Below, one piece after another: positions 1 to 7,644 of a DNA stretch of 12,349 nucleotides. The notes beneath the pieces were generated by a model. It did no database searches and was not told the origin of the DNA. It was given only the letters and a program-made list of their open reading frames with translations. The number at the start of each line of letters is the position of its first letter. Position 1 is the stretch's first letter. The DNA is from Desulfobacteraceae bacterium. GTDB lineage: Bacteria; Desulfobacterota; Desulfobacteria; Desulfobacterales; UBA11574. The position numbers and the translations under genes are program-made. The stretch spans positions 1-12,349 of the forward strand of contig JAOUGB010000024.1 of NCBI GenBank assembly GCA_029857875.1, in the 5' to 3' direction.

Positions 1-233
1 ATTTGGCCGTCAACGATTTCTCCGGGCGGCGTTGGAATAAGGCCGAGAATGCTAAGTGCCGAAACGGTTTTCCCGCATCCGGATTCTCCAACGATACAGA
101 CCGTCTCTTTTTCCCGGACTTCGAAACTGATCCCGTCCACCGCACGGGCGCGCGCTCCGTTGTTTTGAAAATAGACCTTTAAATTTTCTACGCAAAGAAG
201 AGGCCTGTCATTGGTCCTTCGTCCATCTATCAT
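1..233 (-). CDS. Oligopeptide/dipeptide ABC transporter ATP-binding protein, N-terminal part (OppD/DppD type), cut by window edge
   Basis: This is the N-terminal 77 codons of an ATPase that powers peptide-type import from the cytoplasmic face of the inner membrane. The visible protein begins MIDGRRTND, continues into a typical first strand (PLLCVENLKVYF) and carries a complete Walker A motif, GESGCGKT, at about residues 49-56. After this comes the SALSILGLIP helix seen in OppD/DppD proteins. The Q-loop, signature and Walker B lie outside the window. The ATG at 233-231 directly follows the TAA stop of the upstream permease (TAAATG), so translation is probably coupled; only a weak AGAAAG ribosome site is visible. 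The Walker A and gene order make the family secure. Whether it is a single-domain D-type protein or a fused two-domain one cannot be seen. Confidence 0.9.
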   Translation of the reverse strand, partial: MIDGRRTNDRPLLCVENLKVYFQNNGARARAVDGISFEVREKETVCIVGESGCGKTVSALSILGLIPTPPGEIVDGQ

Positions 234-1406
234 TTAATATCTTTCTCTGAGTTTGGGGTTCAAGATATCCCTGAGACCTTCGCCAAAAAGGTTAAAAGAG
301 AGCACGACAATCAGGATGGCAATTCCGGGTATAAAGGTCAACCAGGGTGCATCAAAGATAAAGTTTTTGCCGTTGGAAAGAATGTTTCCCCAGGTAGCAT
401 GGGGCGGGGGCACACCAAACCCGAGGAAGCTCAAACCGGCTTCGGTTAAAATAGCCGAAGCAATGCCGATGGTGGCGGAGACCAGCACCGGCGCAATGGC
501 ATTGGGCATGATATGACGAAAGATAATCCTGAAAGTGCTAAGACCAAGGGCCTTTGCCGCTGCTACAAAGTCTTGTTCTCTCAATGACAGAAACTCAGCA
601 CGGACAAACCGTGTGGTCCCCATCCAACTGGTCAGCCCGATGACGATCATAATGTTGTATATGCTCGCAGGAAGCAGGGCGACCACCGTTAAAATCAGAA
701 AAAAGCTCGGAAAACAGAGCATGATATCCACGATTCGCATGATCAGGGTATCAACGGAAACCGCATTGCTGTGAAGCATCGCTTTTAAGGCCGGCGTTTC
801 TTTTTCTGTTGATCCGTGCCGGGCTAATAGAGAATAAAAAATGTATGCCAGGCAGAGCAATAAAATCACTGTACCGATAAAGGTAAAATTTGCGATCATC
901 AGACCTGTTCCCAAAATTAAGGCTAACGTGAACAGAAAATGATCTGTTCTTATATAGTGTTGTCCAAAATAGCCGGCGATGCCGCCCATAAAAATACCGA
1001 TGAGCACCGATATGCCGACCGCCACAAAACCGACGGTCAGAGAAACCCAAGCCCCCTGAAGCATTCTTGCAAAAACATCTCTACCCAAATCATCGGTTCC
1101 CATGAGATAAATCCCCAGGACCGGGACCTCTTCAGGCTGCAAGGAATCAAGATTCGCTTTGGATAATGGTGGGCGCAGCTTTTCCTGGAGACGGACCATG
1201 GCAGGATCGAATATGGGCCTGGACCCTGATGTCAAAAAGAGGCCCGTGACGGCACAGCAGAAAAATAGGATAAAAATTAAAAGGCCCAAAATGGCGAGAC
1301 GATTTTGGCCGAAAAGGCGTTGGAATTCCTGCATCCGGGTCCGCTTGGGTCCCAGTGGCGGCTCGATATAGAAATCTTTGCGAAAATCTTTTTTATCCAT
1401 ATTCAT
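234..1406 (-). CDS. Peptide-type ABC transporter permease, OppC/DppC family, with an inserted membrane segment
   Basis: This is one of two channel-forming inner-membrane subunits of a peptide/nickel-type importer. The 390-residue protein has a cytoplasmic N-terminus, a first membrane helix at about residues 36-58, and then the family motif MGTDDLGRDVFARML (about 102-116). The EAA loop that docks on the ATPase lies at about 279-301 (DFVAAAKALG through HIMPN), followed by EAGLSFLGFGVPPP and a C-terminal helix ending GEGLRDILNPKLRERY. C-type subunits are usually about 300 residues. The extra length comes mainly from about 68 residues (149-216) between AGYFG and VDTLIMRIVDI, which are adjacent in ordinary homologues. 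The insert contains two strongly hydrophobic stretches (about 157-175 and 176-195). The first ATG (1406) overlaps the stop of the preceding permease gene by 1 nt (TAATG), with AAGGAT 10 nt upstream. A second ATG two codons later is possible. Confidence 0.93.
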   Translation of the reverse strand: MNMDKKDFRKDFYIEPPLGPKRTRMQEFQRLFGQNRLAILGLLIFILFFCCAVTGLFLTSGSRPIFDPAMVRLQEKLRPPLSKANLDSLQPEEVPVLGIYLMGTDDLGRDVFARMLQGAWVSLTVGFVAVGISVLIGIFMGGIAGYFGQHYIRTDHFLFTLALILGTGLMIANFTFIGTVILLLCLAYIFYSLLARHGSTEKETPALKAMLHSNAVSVDTLIMRIVDIMLCFPSFFLILTVVALLPASIYNIMIVIGLTSWMGTTRFVRAEFLSLREQDFVAAAKALGLSTFRIIFRHIMPNAIAPVLVSATIGIASAILTEAGLSFLGFGVPPPHATWGNILSNGKNFIFDAPWLTFIPGIAILIVVLSFNLFGEGLRDILNPKLRERY

Positions 1407-2365
1407 TAAAGGCGTATCCTTGGATCGACAACCAAATAAAGCAGGTCTGAAATAAAGGTGCCGGCCAGCACCAGAACGGCTGAAACAAAATTGACTGTCA
1501 GAATGATAGGGTAATCCCTGGCCAGGATGGCTTCATAGGCCATTCGTCCCATTCCGGGCCAGGAAAAAATAGATTCGATGATCACCGAGCCTCCGATCAG
1601 CCCGGGCAAAATGAGGCCGAACATGGTGACAAAGGGCAACAGCGCATTTCGAAGCGCATGTTTATAGTGCACCTGTTCCGGAGGAAGGCCCTTTGCGCGG
1701 GCAGTGCGGATGTAGTCTTGACCTTCCACCTCAAGCATCTGGCTACGAACATATCTCGACAAGACGGCAATGCCACCGGTGGCTCCCAGCACGGAGGGAA
1801 GAAGCAAGTGCCAGATTCGGTCCATGAACAGATAAGTTGCCGGAGCGTCTCCGATACCGAAGGTTTCCATGCCGATCACCGGGACATGGAAATGGGTGAC
1901 GACGAAAATGATCAGCACGTAAGCAAAGAAAAATCCGGGAATCGAAATCAAAAGATAAGATAAGAATGTAGCGCTGCGGTCGTAGATGCCGCCTCTGAAA
2001 ATAGCGGACCGGATTCCCACCGGAAACGAAAGGGTCCAGGTAATGAGTGTGCCCACAACAAATAAGGGCAGGCTGTTTAAAAATCGTTCCCAAATCTTTT
2101 TCAGAACCGATTGATTGTCCTTCCAGGAAACGGTTTTTCCTGTAAAAAGATCATGATAAAAATAGATATATTGAATGTAAAGGGGTTTATCCAGGTGAAA
2201 CTCTTTTTGAAATCGTTCCACGACTTCCGGAGTAAACTTGGGATTCAAAGGATCCACCTGGCTAGGCTTTCCAGGAGCAAGATGAATGATCAAAAAGGAT
2301 ACAATGGAGACAAAAAAAAGCGTAATGGTTTTTTGAACGATACTTCGTCCGATAAATGATAGCAT
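1406..2365 (-). CDS. Peptide-type ABC transporter permease, OppB/DppB family
   Basis: This is the second inner-membrane channel subunit of the importer. At 319 residues it has the usual length for B-type permeases. It opens with the family N-terminus (MLSFIGRSIVQK, then a helix at about 12-29 ending in HLAPG). A periplasmic loop with FHLDKPLYIQY follows, then membrane helices at about 99-118, 135-155, 186-203, 240-260 and 288-312. The EAA-type ATPase contact loop is at about 217-244 (DYIRTARAKG through LRNALLP). The conserved IIESIFSWPGMGRM segment follows at about 262-275, and the protein ends in VVDPRIRL, as is typical. The start lies 3 nt after the stop of the binding-protein gene, and its AAAGGATAG ribosome site sits inside the end of that gene, so the two are co-translated. 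No unusual insertion is seen here, unlike in its two neighbours. Confidence 0.95.
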   Translation of the reverse strand: MLSFIGRSIVQKTITLFFVSIVSFLIIHLAPGKPSQVDPLNPKFTPEVVERFQKEFHLDKPLYIQYIYFYHDLFTGKTVSWKDNQSVLKKIWERFLNSLPLFVVGTLITWTLSFPVGIRSAIFRGGIYDRSATFLSYLLISIPGFFFAYVLIIFVVTHFHVPVIGMETFGIGDAPATYLFMDRIWHLLLPSVLGATGGIAVLSRYVRSQMLEVEGQDYIRTARAKGLPPEQVHYKHALRNALLPFVTMFGLILPGLIGGSVIIESIFSWPGMGRMAYEAILARDYPIILTVNFVSAVLVLAGTFISDLLYLVVDPRIRL

Positions 2366-2368
2366 GGT

Positions 2369-4501
2369 CTATCCTTTATCCATAAAACTGGGAACCTGTG
2401 GAAGCTTAATCCATTTATTAAAATAGAAACTGTAATTACCGGTTTTGGTGGGTGTTATTTTTTCATACCGTATGGCTCCGGTATCATCGACAGTTTTGAT
2501 GACGATGCGTTTGTCCAAAACAGCGGTCCATTTGCCCACATAAAGAAATGTATAGGGCTGTTCACCGGCAATAATTTCGTGCAGCCTGTGACAGAATTCG
2601 ATCTGCCGGTTATAATTGTATTCCTGTCGGATTTTGATGATAAGATCATCCGCCTCTTTGTTTTTGAAGCCGACAAAATTGAGCTGATATGGATTTGTTT
2701 GACTCGAATGCCATATCTGATAAAGATCAGGGTCAATACCCATCTGCCAGCCCAGAATCAGCGCATCAAAATCTGCTTTATTCACGCGCTCCTGGATAAA
2801 AACAGACCACTCCAAAAGATCGGTGTGAACATCGATGCCGATCTGTTTCCACGCGTCCTGGACAATGGCCAGTATGGCCTTTCGAATGTCGTTGCCGCTG
2901 TTGGTAATCAACGTGAATTTAAATGGTTTGCCGTTTTTTTCAAGCCGGCCGGCTTTGTTTCGTTTCCAACCGGCTGTCTCCAGCAGCTTTAGTGCGCCAC
3001 TAGGGTCGTAGTCAAGCGGTTTGATGGCATGGTTGTAATAGTCGGTCTGTTTGACAAAAGGTCCGGTAATCTGTTCGCCCTGGCCGTAAAGCACATACGT
3101 AATAATTTTTTCAATGTCTATGGCCATCCCAAGGGCTCTTCTTATCCGGGGATCGTTAAAGGGTTTGCGTCTCATGTTGTAACCGATATAGGTGTATCCG
3201 AAAGCAACCCCGGAAAAGTTTTGGAACCGCGGATCGTTTTCCAGGCGTTTGACCTGATGGGGTTGAACGCCGTAGCTGTCGATGGTGCCGGCATAAAACT
3301 CCATTTCCTGGGTCAGAAGATCGGGGATAATGCGGAAGACATAACGCTGATAATTGGGCGGTCCTTCCCAGTAATCATCAAAACGATCCAAAGTGATGTA
3401 CTGATCTGACTTCCAATTTTGGAATTTGAAAGGCCCGCATCCAACAGGATTTCGGTTGAAGGTGCTCTGGCGAATGGAAAAGGTTTTCGGATCTTTTCCG
3501 AGACGAAGGGCTTCTTTTGTGAGTGCATGAGCGTCGAGCAGATGTTCGGGAAGGATTCCCATACCCCAGGTTCCGATGGCTGGAGAGTAGAGCCGTTTGT
3601 AAACGATTTTAACAGTCAGTGGATCGATAACCTCGACGGTTTTCACCGGTTCGTAATCTGAAATGCGCGGTGACAGGTTTTTCGGATTCATGATGGCTTC
3701 GTAAGTGAACCTGACATCATCGGCACCCACTATATGGCCGTCATGAAACTTCACCCCGGGCCTTAAGTGAAACAAAAGAATCGGATTGTGTTCAACGGCC
3801 GGCATCAGTTCTCCGACGAATGCCGCCCATTGTTCTTTGGAAAGTTGAGAGTCGCTTTTCAAGTAGTCTTGGCCGTGAAAGGATTCAAAGTAATCTTTCC
3901 CCAGAAGATGGGTAAAGTTTTGGAAAAGATCCTGGTCCACCGTATTTAAAACCAGCTTGATCCTTGGAGGTGTTGCCACCTGAATTATAATCGTTTGCTC
4001 TTTGCCGGTATTTGAATCCTTGAACGACTTTGACACCGTAAACGTTCGAGGCGGAAAAACGGAAATGTCCGTAATGTGGTTTAGAGAATCCGCGAGGTCG
4101 GGATCTGCTACTTGCGCTGTTTTTTTAGCATGTTGAATGAACTCTGCCAGGGTGTGTGCATCGGCGTTGCCCAGTCCCGGTATGCGGGCGGACGGGTTGA
4201 CATAAAAGAAGGCTTCTTCAAAAATTTCCCATGATTCGGCCAGCCTTCCTCTGAATCGCAATTGTTCATCCCGGTCGATGAGACCCTCGAACACCATGTC
4301 ATTGACACTGCTGCTGGCGGAATCAGCCGAAAGGATGGGGTTTAAAAGACTGGCATCACCGATGGATCCCGAAATATATTCGGTAAGGCGCGCAGGGTTT
4401 CCCTTTGTCTGCTGTTCATATGTCGGCACCCAGAAATAAGACTGAAGTAGAACAAGAATGAGAAGTATGGGAGCGAAAATAAGGAAACGTCTGACGGTCA
4501 T
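2369..4501 (-). CDS. Peptide/nickel-type ABC transporter substrate-binding protein (SBP family 5) with a large insertion
   Basis: This periplasmic or membrane-tethered binding protein captures the substrate for the downstream permeases. A hydrophobic N-terminus (about 5-25) after MTVRR is a signal peptide or membrane anchor; there is no lipobox cysteine. Family 5 hallmarks follow in order: LLNPILSADSASSSVNDMVFEGL (about 52-74), LAESWEI (about 87-93), LRPGVKFHDG (about 246-255), ADDVRFTYEAIM (about 260-271), GCGPFKF (about 354-360), RRALGMAIDIEKI (about 454-466) and GWQMGIDPDLYQIWHSS (about 584-600). Family members are commonly 500-600 residues; this one has 710. The extra length is about 145 residues between LAESWEI and ILLFHLRPG, which normally sit close together. 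The gene is first in the operon, with AGGG 10 nt before the ATG and a good promoter upstream. The true substrate (peptide, nickel or other) cannot be read from the sequence. Confidence 0.93.
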   Translation of the reverse strand: MTVRRFLIFAPILLILVLLQSYFWVPTYEQQTKGNPARLTEYISGSIGDASLLNPILSADSASSSVNDMVFEGLIDRDEQLRFRGRLAESWEIFEEAFFYVNPSARIPGLGNADAHTLAEFIQHAKKTAQVADPDLADSLNHITDISVFPPRTFTVSKSFKDSNTGKEQTIIIQVATPPRIKLVLNTVDQDLFQNFTHLLGKDYFESFHGQDYLKSDSQLSKEQWAAFVGELMPAVEHNPILLFHLRPGVKFHDGHIVGADDVRFTYEAIMNPKNLSPRISDYEPVKTVEVIDPLTVKIVYKRLYSPAIGTWGMGILPEHLLDAHALTKEALRLGKDPKTFSIRQSTFNRNPVGCGPFKFQNWKSDQYITLDRFDDYWEGPPNYQRYVFRIIPDLLTQEMEFYAGTIDSYGVQPHQVKRLENDPRFQNFSGVAFGYTYIGYNMRRKPFNDPRIRRALGMAIDIEKIITYVLYGQGEQITGPFVKQTDYYNHAIKPLDYDPSGALKLLETAGWKRNKAGRLEKNGKPFKFTLITNSGNDIRKAILAIVQDAWKQIGIDVHTDLLEWSVFIQERVNKADFDALILGWQMGIDPDLYQIWHSSQTNPYQLNFVGFKNKEADDLIIKIRQEYNYNRQIEFCHRLHEIIAGEQPYTFLYVGKWTAVLDKRIVIKTVDDTGAIRYEKITPTKTGNYSFYFNKWIKLPQVPSFMDKG

Positions 4502-4554
4502 TACAAATTTGCCCTAACTAAATGTTTTTAAAGGATAAACATAAGTGAAACATA

Positions 4555-4583
4555 AACATATGAGATTCGGGTTTTCGAGTCAA
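4555..4583 (-). promoter_or_regulatory. Probable sigma70-type promoter of the peptide importer operon
   Basis: Reading the minus strand, TTGACT (positions 4583-4578, 5/6 to the -35 consensus) is followed by exactly 17 nt and then TATGTT (4560-4555, 4/6 to the -10 consensus). Transcription would begin near 4548, leaving a leader of about 45 nt before the binding-protein ATG at 4501. This is the only well-spaced promoter I see on this strand in the gap. It is a reading by eye and has not been tested. Confidence 0.6.
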
Positions 4584-4649
4584 GCGAAAAGGTAACATAG
4601 AATGGTAGATGATTTTAAAGGTTGAGCCGTTAAAGAGGGCGTTGAATCT

Positions 4650-4683
4650 CTTGACTAATTCAATCGCTTGACTAAAACTATCG
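4650..4683 (+). repeat. Tandem 17-bp direct repeat in the divergent promoter region
   Basis: CTTGACTAATTCAATCG (4650-4666) is followed without a gap by CTTGACTAAAACTATCG (4667-4683); 14 of 17 positions agree. A third, inverted copy of the core, TCGCTTGACT, reads on the minus strand at 4587-4578 and matches 4664-4673 over 10 bases. In that inverted copy, TTGACT serves as the probable -35 of the importer promoter. The repeats could be binding sites of a regulator shared by the two divergent operons, or simply repeated -35-like sequences. Confidence 0.6.
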
Positions 4684-4696
4684 TGCAAGGTAGGAA
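4668..4696 (+). promoter_or_regulatory. Weak candidate promoter of the YbhGFSR-type exporter operon
   Basis: TTGACT (4668-4673) is followed by 17 nt and TAGGAA (4691-4696), which matches the -10 consensus poorly. It would give a leader of about 55-60 nt before the ATG at 4760. The -35 is part of the second copy of the tandem repeat. A weak -10 would fit an operon that needs an activator, but other start sites in this AT-rich gap are possible. Confidence 0.3.
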
Positions 4697-4745
4697 AAAT
4701 AAGAATGTTTGTGGATAAAAAAACTACATTGTCAAAAATAAATGT

Positions 4746-4749
4746 GGAG
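4746..4749 (+). promoter_or_regulatory. Ribosome binding site choosing the start of the HlyD-like gene
   Basis: GGAG lies 10 nt before the ATG at 4760. The alternative in-frame ATG at 4742 has only AT-rich sequence (GTCAAAAATAA) before it. The later start also gives a clean membrane-anchor N-terminus, MKRLIRIIILVV. Confidence 0.5.
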
Positions 4750-4759
4750 CATCTGCACA

Positions 4760-5818
4760 ATGAAACGATTAATCAGAATTATCATTTTGGTCGTTTTTGT
4801 TTCGGCTGTGATTCTGGGCGTTCGGTGGTTTTTACAAGCGGAGGGAAACCAGTCCGCATCCGAACTCAGAATCTTCGGGAATATCGATATCCGAAAAGCC
4901 GACCTTGCGTTTAACGAACAGGAGCGCATTGCTCAGGTTTTGGTGGAAGAAGGCGACCGCGTTACGGCAGGCCAGGTTCTGGCGCGATTGCAAACCAATC
5001 GCCTGGAAGCTCAAATCAGAGAAATACAGGCTAAAATTGCCGCCCAGCAAGAGGTGGTAAAACGATTCGAAGCCGGGACCCGACCGCAGGAGATCGAGCA
5101 GGCGCGCGCCGAGGTGGCGGCGGCACGGGCCAGGGTCAAAAATGCCATGAAGAATTACGAGCGAATCAGGGAAACGTCAGGGGCCGGGGCCACGAGCCAG
5201 CAGGCCCTGGACAATATCCGGGCCCAGCTCGATGTGGATCAGGCCCAGCTCACGGTCAAGGAAAAGGCGCTGAATCTGGCCCTGGAAGGCCCCCGCAAGG
5301 AAGATATTGCCGCCGCCAAGAATAATCTGGAAACCCTCAAGGCCTCTCTTTCGCTCTTAAAGATAAGGCTTGTAGACATGACTCTGACATCACCTTCGAC
5401 GGGAGTGATTCAGAACCGGATTCTGGAGCCCGGAGAAATGGCAAGTCCAACCCGGCCGGTTGTTACTCTGGCGTTAACCGATCCCAAGTGGGCAAGGGCC
5501 TATGTGCCGGAGCCGGATCTCGGCCGGATCAATCTCAACATGAAGGCCAAGATCTTGAGCGATTCGTTCCCGGATCAAAGTTTTGAAGGCTGGATCGGCT
5601 TTATCTCTCCTGTGGCCGAATTTACCCCGAAAACCGTGGAAACAGAGGATTTGCGAACAAAACTGGTGTACGAGGTGAGGGTTTTCGTTCATGATTCCAA
5701 AGACCTGCTTCGCTTGGGAATGCCGGTAACGGTGATCGTGGATCGCACCGCTTCTGCCGATGTATCCCAAGAAGGTGAAGTTCCGCCACAAAAAACCGCC
5801 AAACCAATCAAAGGATAG
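4760..5818 (+). CDS. ybhG: HlyD-family membrane fusion protein of a YbhGFSR-type ABC exporter
   Basis: This is the periplasmic adaptor subunit of an ABC efflux pump, anchored in the inner membrane by an N-terminal helix (about residues 4-25). It has 352 residues from the chosen start. In order it shows a lipoyl-like half motif (IAQVLVEEGDRVTAGQVLARL, about 57-77) and a long alpha-helical hairpin rich in Ala, Glu, Gln and Arg (about 80-200). The second lipoyl half (SPSTGVIQNRILEPGEM, about 211-227) comes next, then a beta-barrel domain. The segment GFISPVAEFTPKTVETEDLR (about 280-299), followed by LVYEVRVFV, is the pattern I know from E. coli YbhG. The gene is first in the operon and is followed after 8 nt by the double ATPase. 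The alternative ATG at 4742 would add MWSICT and is less likely. The E. coli YbhGFSR system is linked to drug tolerance; the substrate here is unknown. Confidence 0.9.
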   Translation: MKRLIRIIILVVFVSAVILGVRWFLQAEGNQSASELRIFGNIDIRKADLAFNEQERIAQVLVEEGDRVTAGQVLARLQTNRLEAQIREIQAKIAAQQEVVKRFEAGTRPQEIEQARAEVAAARARVKNAMKNYERIRETSGAGATSQQALDNIRAQLDVDQAQLTVKEKALNLALEGPRKEDIAAAKNNLETLKASLSLLKIRLVDMTLTSPSTGVIQNRILEPGEMASPTRPVVTLALTDPKWARAYVPEPDLGRINLNMKAKILSDSFPDQSFEGWIGFISPVAEFTPKTVETEDLRTKLVYEVRVFVHDSKDLLRLGMPVTVIVDRTASADVSQEGEVPPQKTAKPIKG

Positions 5819-5826
5819 CAAAGGAT

Positions 5827-7644
5827 ATGGCTGTTGGGTTACATATACAGACCGAGGCTTCATCGGAAGTGGTGCTGGCGGTCCGGAATCTGGAAAAGAC
5901 GTTTCCCTCCAAAAAAGGGCCTGCGATTCAGGCCCTGCGGGACGTTTCGCTCAATGCCCTGCGCGGACAGGTAACCGGACTTGTGGGAGCGGACGGGGCC
6001 GGGAAAACCACCTTGATCCGTACGGCAGCCGGCCTGATCGTCCCCACGGCCGGCACTGTTGCCGTCCTGGGCCTCGACAGCATGGTCGATACCATCGAGA
6101 TTCAGAGTCGTGTCGGTTATATGCCCCAAAAATTCGGCCTGTATCAGGATCTGACTGTGAAAGAGAACATGGACCTCTATGCCGATCTTCAGGGGGTACC
6201 TTTTTCACAGCGCAAGGATCGTTATCGCCGACTGCTTCAGATGACCGGCCTGGAACCCTATACCCGGCGCATGGCCGGTGCCCTTTCCGGCGGAATGAAA
6301 CAGAAGCTGGGGCTGGCCTGTTCACTCATCAAGTCGCCGGAGATGCTGTTGCTGGACGAGCCCACCGTGGGGGTGGATCCAATCTCGCGTCGAGAATTGT
6401 GGAAAATCGTTTACGAGCTGGTGGAAAGGGACGGCATCGGGGTGCTGCTTTCAACCGCCTATCTTGACGAAGCGGAACGTTGCGACCATGTGGTGGTGCT
6501 GCATGAAGGTGAGAAGCTCGCTGAAGGAACACCCCGAGAATTTAAGGAGCGGGTGGGACAAAAAGTAGCGCTCGTGGATCCTTCGCCGGACATCAAGCCT
6601 CGTCAGATACACACGCATCTTGTGGGCAAAGCGCATATTATCGATGCCACCATCCGATCTGGGAGGGTGCGCGTGGTGACCGATGTTTACGGCACCGAAG
6701 CTGTGGCCGACGCTTTGCCGGAAAAATGGCCGGCAACCATCAAGAGCACACCCCCGACCTTTGAAGATGCCTTTATGACCCTAATCCCCCACAAAGAGAG
6801 CCGCTTTCAAATCAACCCTGTCGACGAAACTTCCGGCAAGACAATCCGGAATGAAGAAGTGGTGGTGCAGACTCGGTCGCTTCAGAAATTTTTCGGTGAT
6901 TTCGAGGCGGTCAAAGGACTCACTTTCGAGGTGCGGCGCGGCGAGATTTTCGGTCTGCTCGGTCCCAACGGCGCCGGAAAAAGCACCACCTTTAGGATGC
7001 TATGCGGGTTGCTGAGCGTCAGCGCCGGTGAGATCAGCGTGGCCGGTTATGATTTACGGAACTCGCCATCCAGAGCCCGCTCCCGTCTGGGATACATGGC
7101 CCAGCAGTTTTCACTTTACGGCCAGCTCAGCGTACAGGAAAATCTGAACTTTTTCGGGAAGGCCTATGGTCTTGGCGGGGATCGCCTGCGGCAGCGGATG
7201 GATTGGGCGTTTACGGAATTCGGACTCGGCAAATGGCGCGAAAAGGCCGCCGGCCGACTTCCGGGCGGTTACAAACAGCGCCTGGCCATGGCGGCGGCGC
7301 TTTTGCACGAGCCGGAAATTCTTTTCCTGGACGAGCCGACGTCAGGCGTGGATCCTTTGGCTCGCCGCGAGTTCTGGCTCAGGATCAACGGCTTTGCCGA
7401 ACAGGGGGTGACCGTTGTGGTGACAACACATTTTATGGAAGAGTCCGAATACTGCGACCGGATGTTGATCATGTCCCTGGGAGAAAGCCTCGCCATGGGC
7501 ACGCCTTCTGAAATCCGGGCGCTGGCCCGTTCAAAAGAAAACCCGGAACCGACCATTGAAGATTCGTTTATCGCCCTTGCAGAAGGAACCATTGTACCTT
7601 CCGGCGGACCGAATCGAATTGAAAACAGCAGAGGGGGAAAATGA
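5827..7644 (+). CDS. ybhF: Double-ATPase ABC transporter protein, YbhF family
   Basis: This cytoplasmic motor protein has two nucleotide-binding domains in one 605-residue chain, so a single copy can supply both ATPase units of the pump. Domain 1 has Walker A GADGAGKT (54-61), Q-loop Gln 101, signature LSGGM (153-157) and Walker B LLLDEP (174-179). Its H-loop reads LLSTAYLDEAE, so Ala 211 stands where a His is usual. Domain 2 has Walker A GPNGAGKS (379-386), Q-loop Gln 426, a variant signature LPGGY (478-482), Walker B ILFLDEP (498-504) and an intact H-loop, TTHFMEESE (His 535). A linker of about 100 residues joins the domains. The layout matches E. coli YbhF (about 578 residues). The start has AAAGGAT just upstream and lies 8 nt after the HlyD-like stop; the stop overlaps the next start as ATGA. 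Confidence 0.94.
   Translation: MAVGLHIQTEASSEVVLAVRNLEKTFPSKKGPAIQALRDVSLNALRGQVTGLVGADGAGKTTLIRTAAGLIVPTAGTVAVLGLDSMVDTIEIQSRVGYMPQKFGLYQDLTVKENMDLYADLQGVPFSQRKDRYRRLLQMTGLEPYTRRMAGALSGGMKQKLGLACSLIKSPEMLLLDEPTVGVDPISRRELWKIVYELVERDGIGVLLSTAYLDEAERCDHVVVLHEGEKLAEGTPREFKERVGQKVALVDPSPDIKPRQIHTHLVGKAHIIDATIRSGRVRVVTDVYGTEAVADALPEKWPATIKSTPPTFEDAFMTLIPHKESRFQINPVDETSGKTIRNEEVVVQTRSLQKFFGDFEAVKGLTFEVRRGEIFGLLGPNGAGKSTTFRMLCGLLSVSAGEISVAGYDLRNSPSRARSRLGYMAQQFSLYGQLSVQENLNFFGKAYGLGGDRLRQRMDWAFTEFGLGKWREKAAGRLPGGYKQRLAMAAALLHEPEILFLDEPTSGVDPLARREFWLRINGFAEQGVTVVVTTHFMEESEYCDRMLIMSLGESLAMGTPSEIRALARSKENPEPTIEDSFIALAEGTIVPSGGPNRIENSRGGK

Noticed and set aside
4742..4759. Earlier ATG for the HlyD-like protein at 4742
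   Set aside because: There is no ribosome site before it, and it adds MWSICT ahead of an otherwise normal membrane anchor. GGAG is correctly placed for the ATG at 4760. It remains possible.
4518..4760. Minus-strand open frame of 80 codons in the divergent gap
   Set aside because: It has no protein-like features and covers the promoters and repeats between the two operons.
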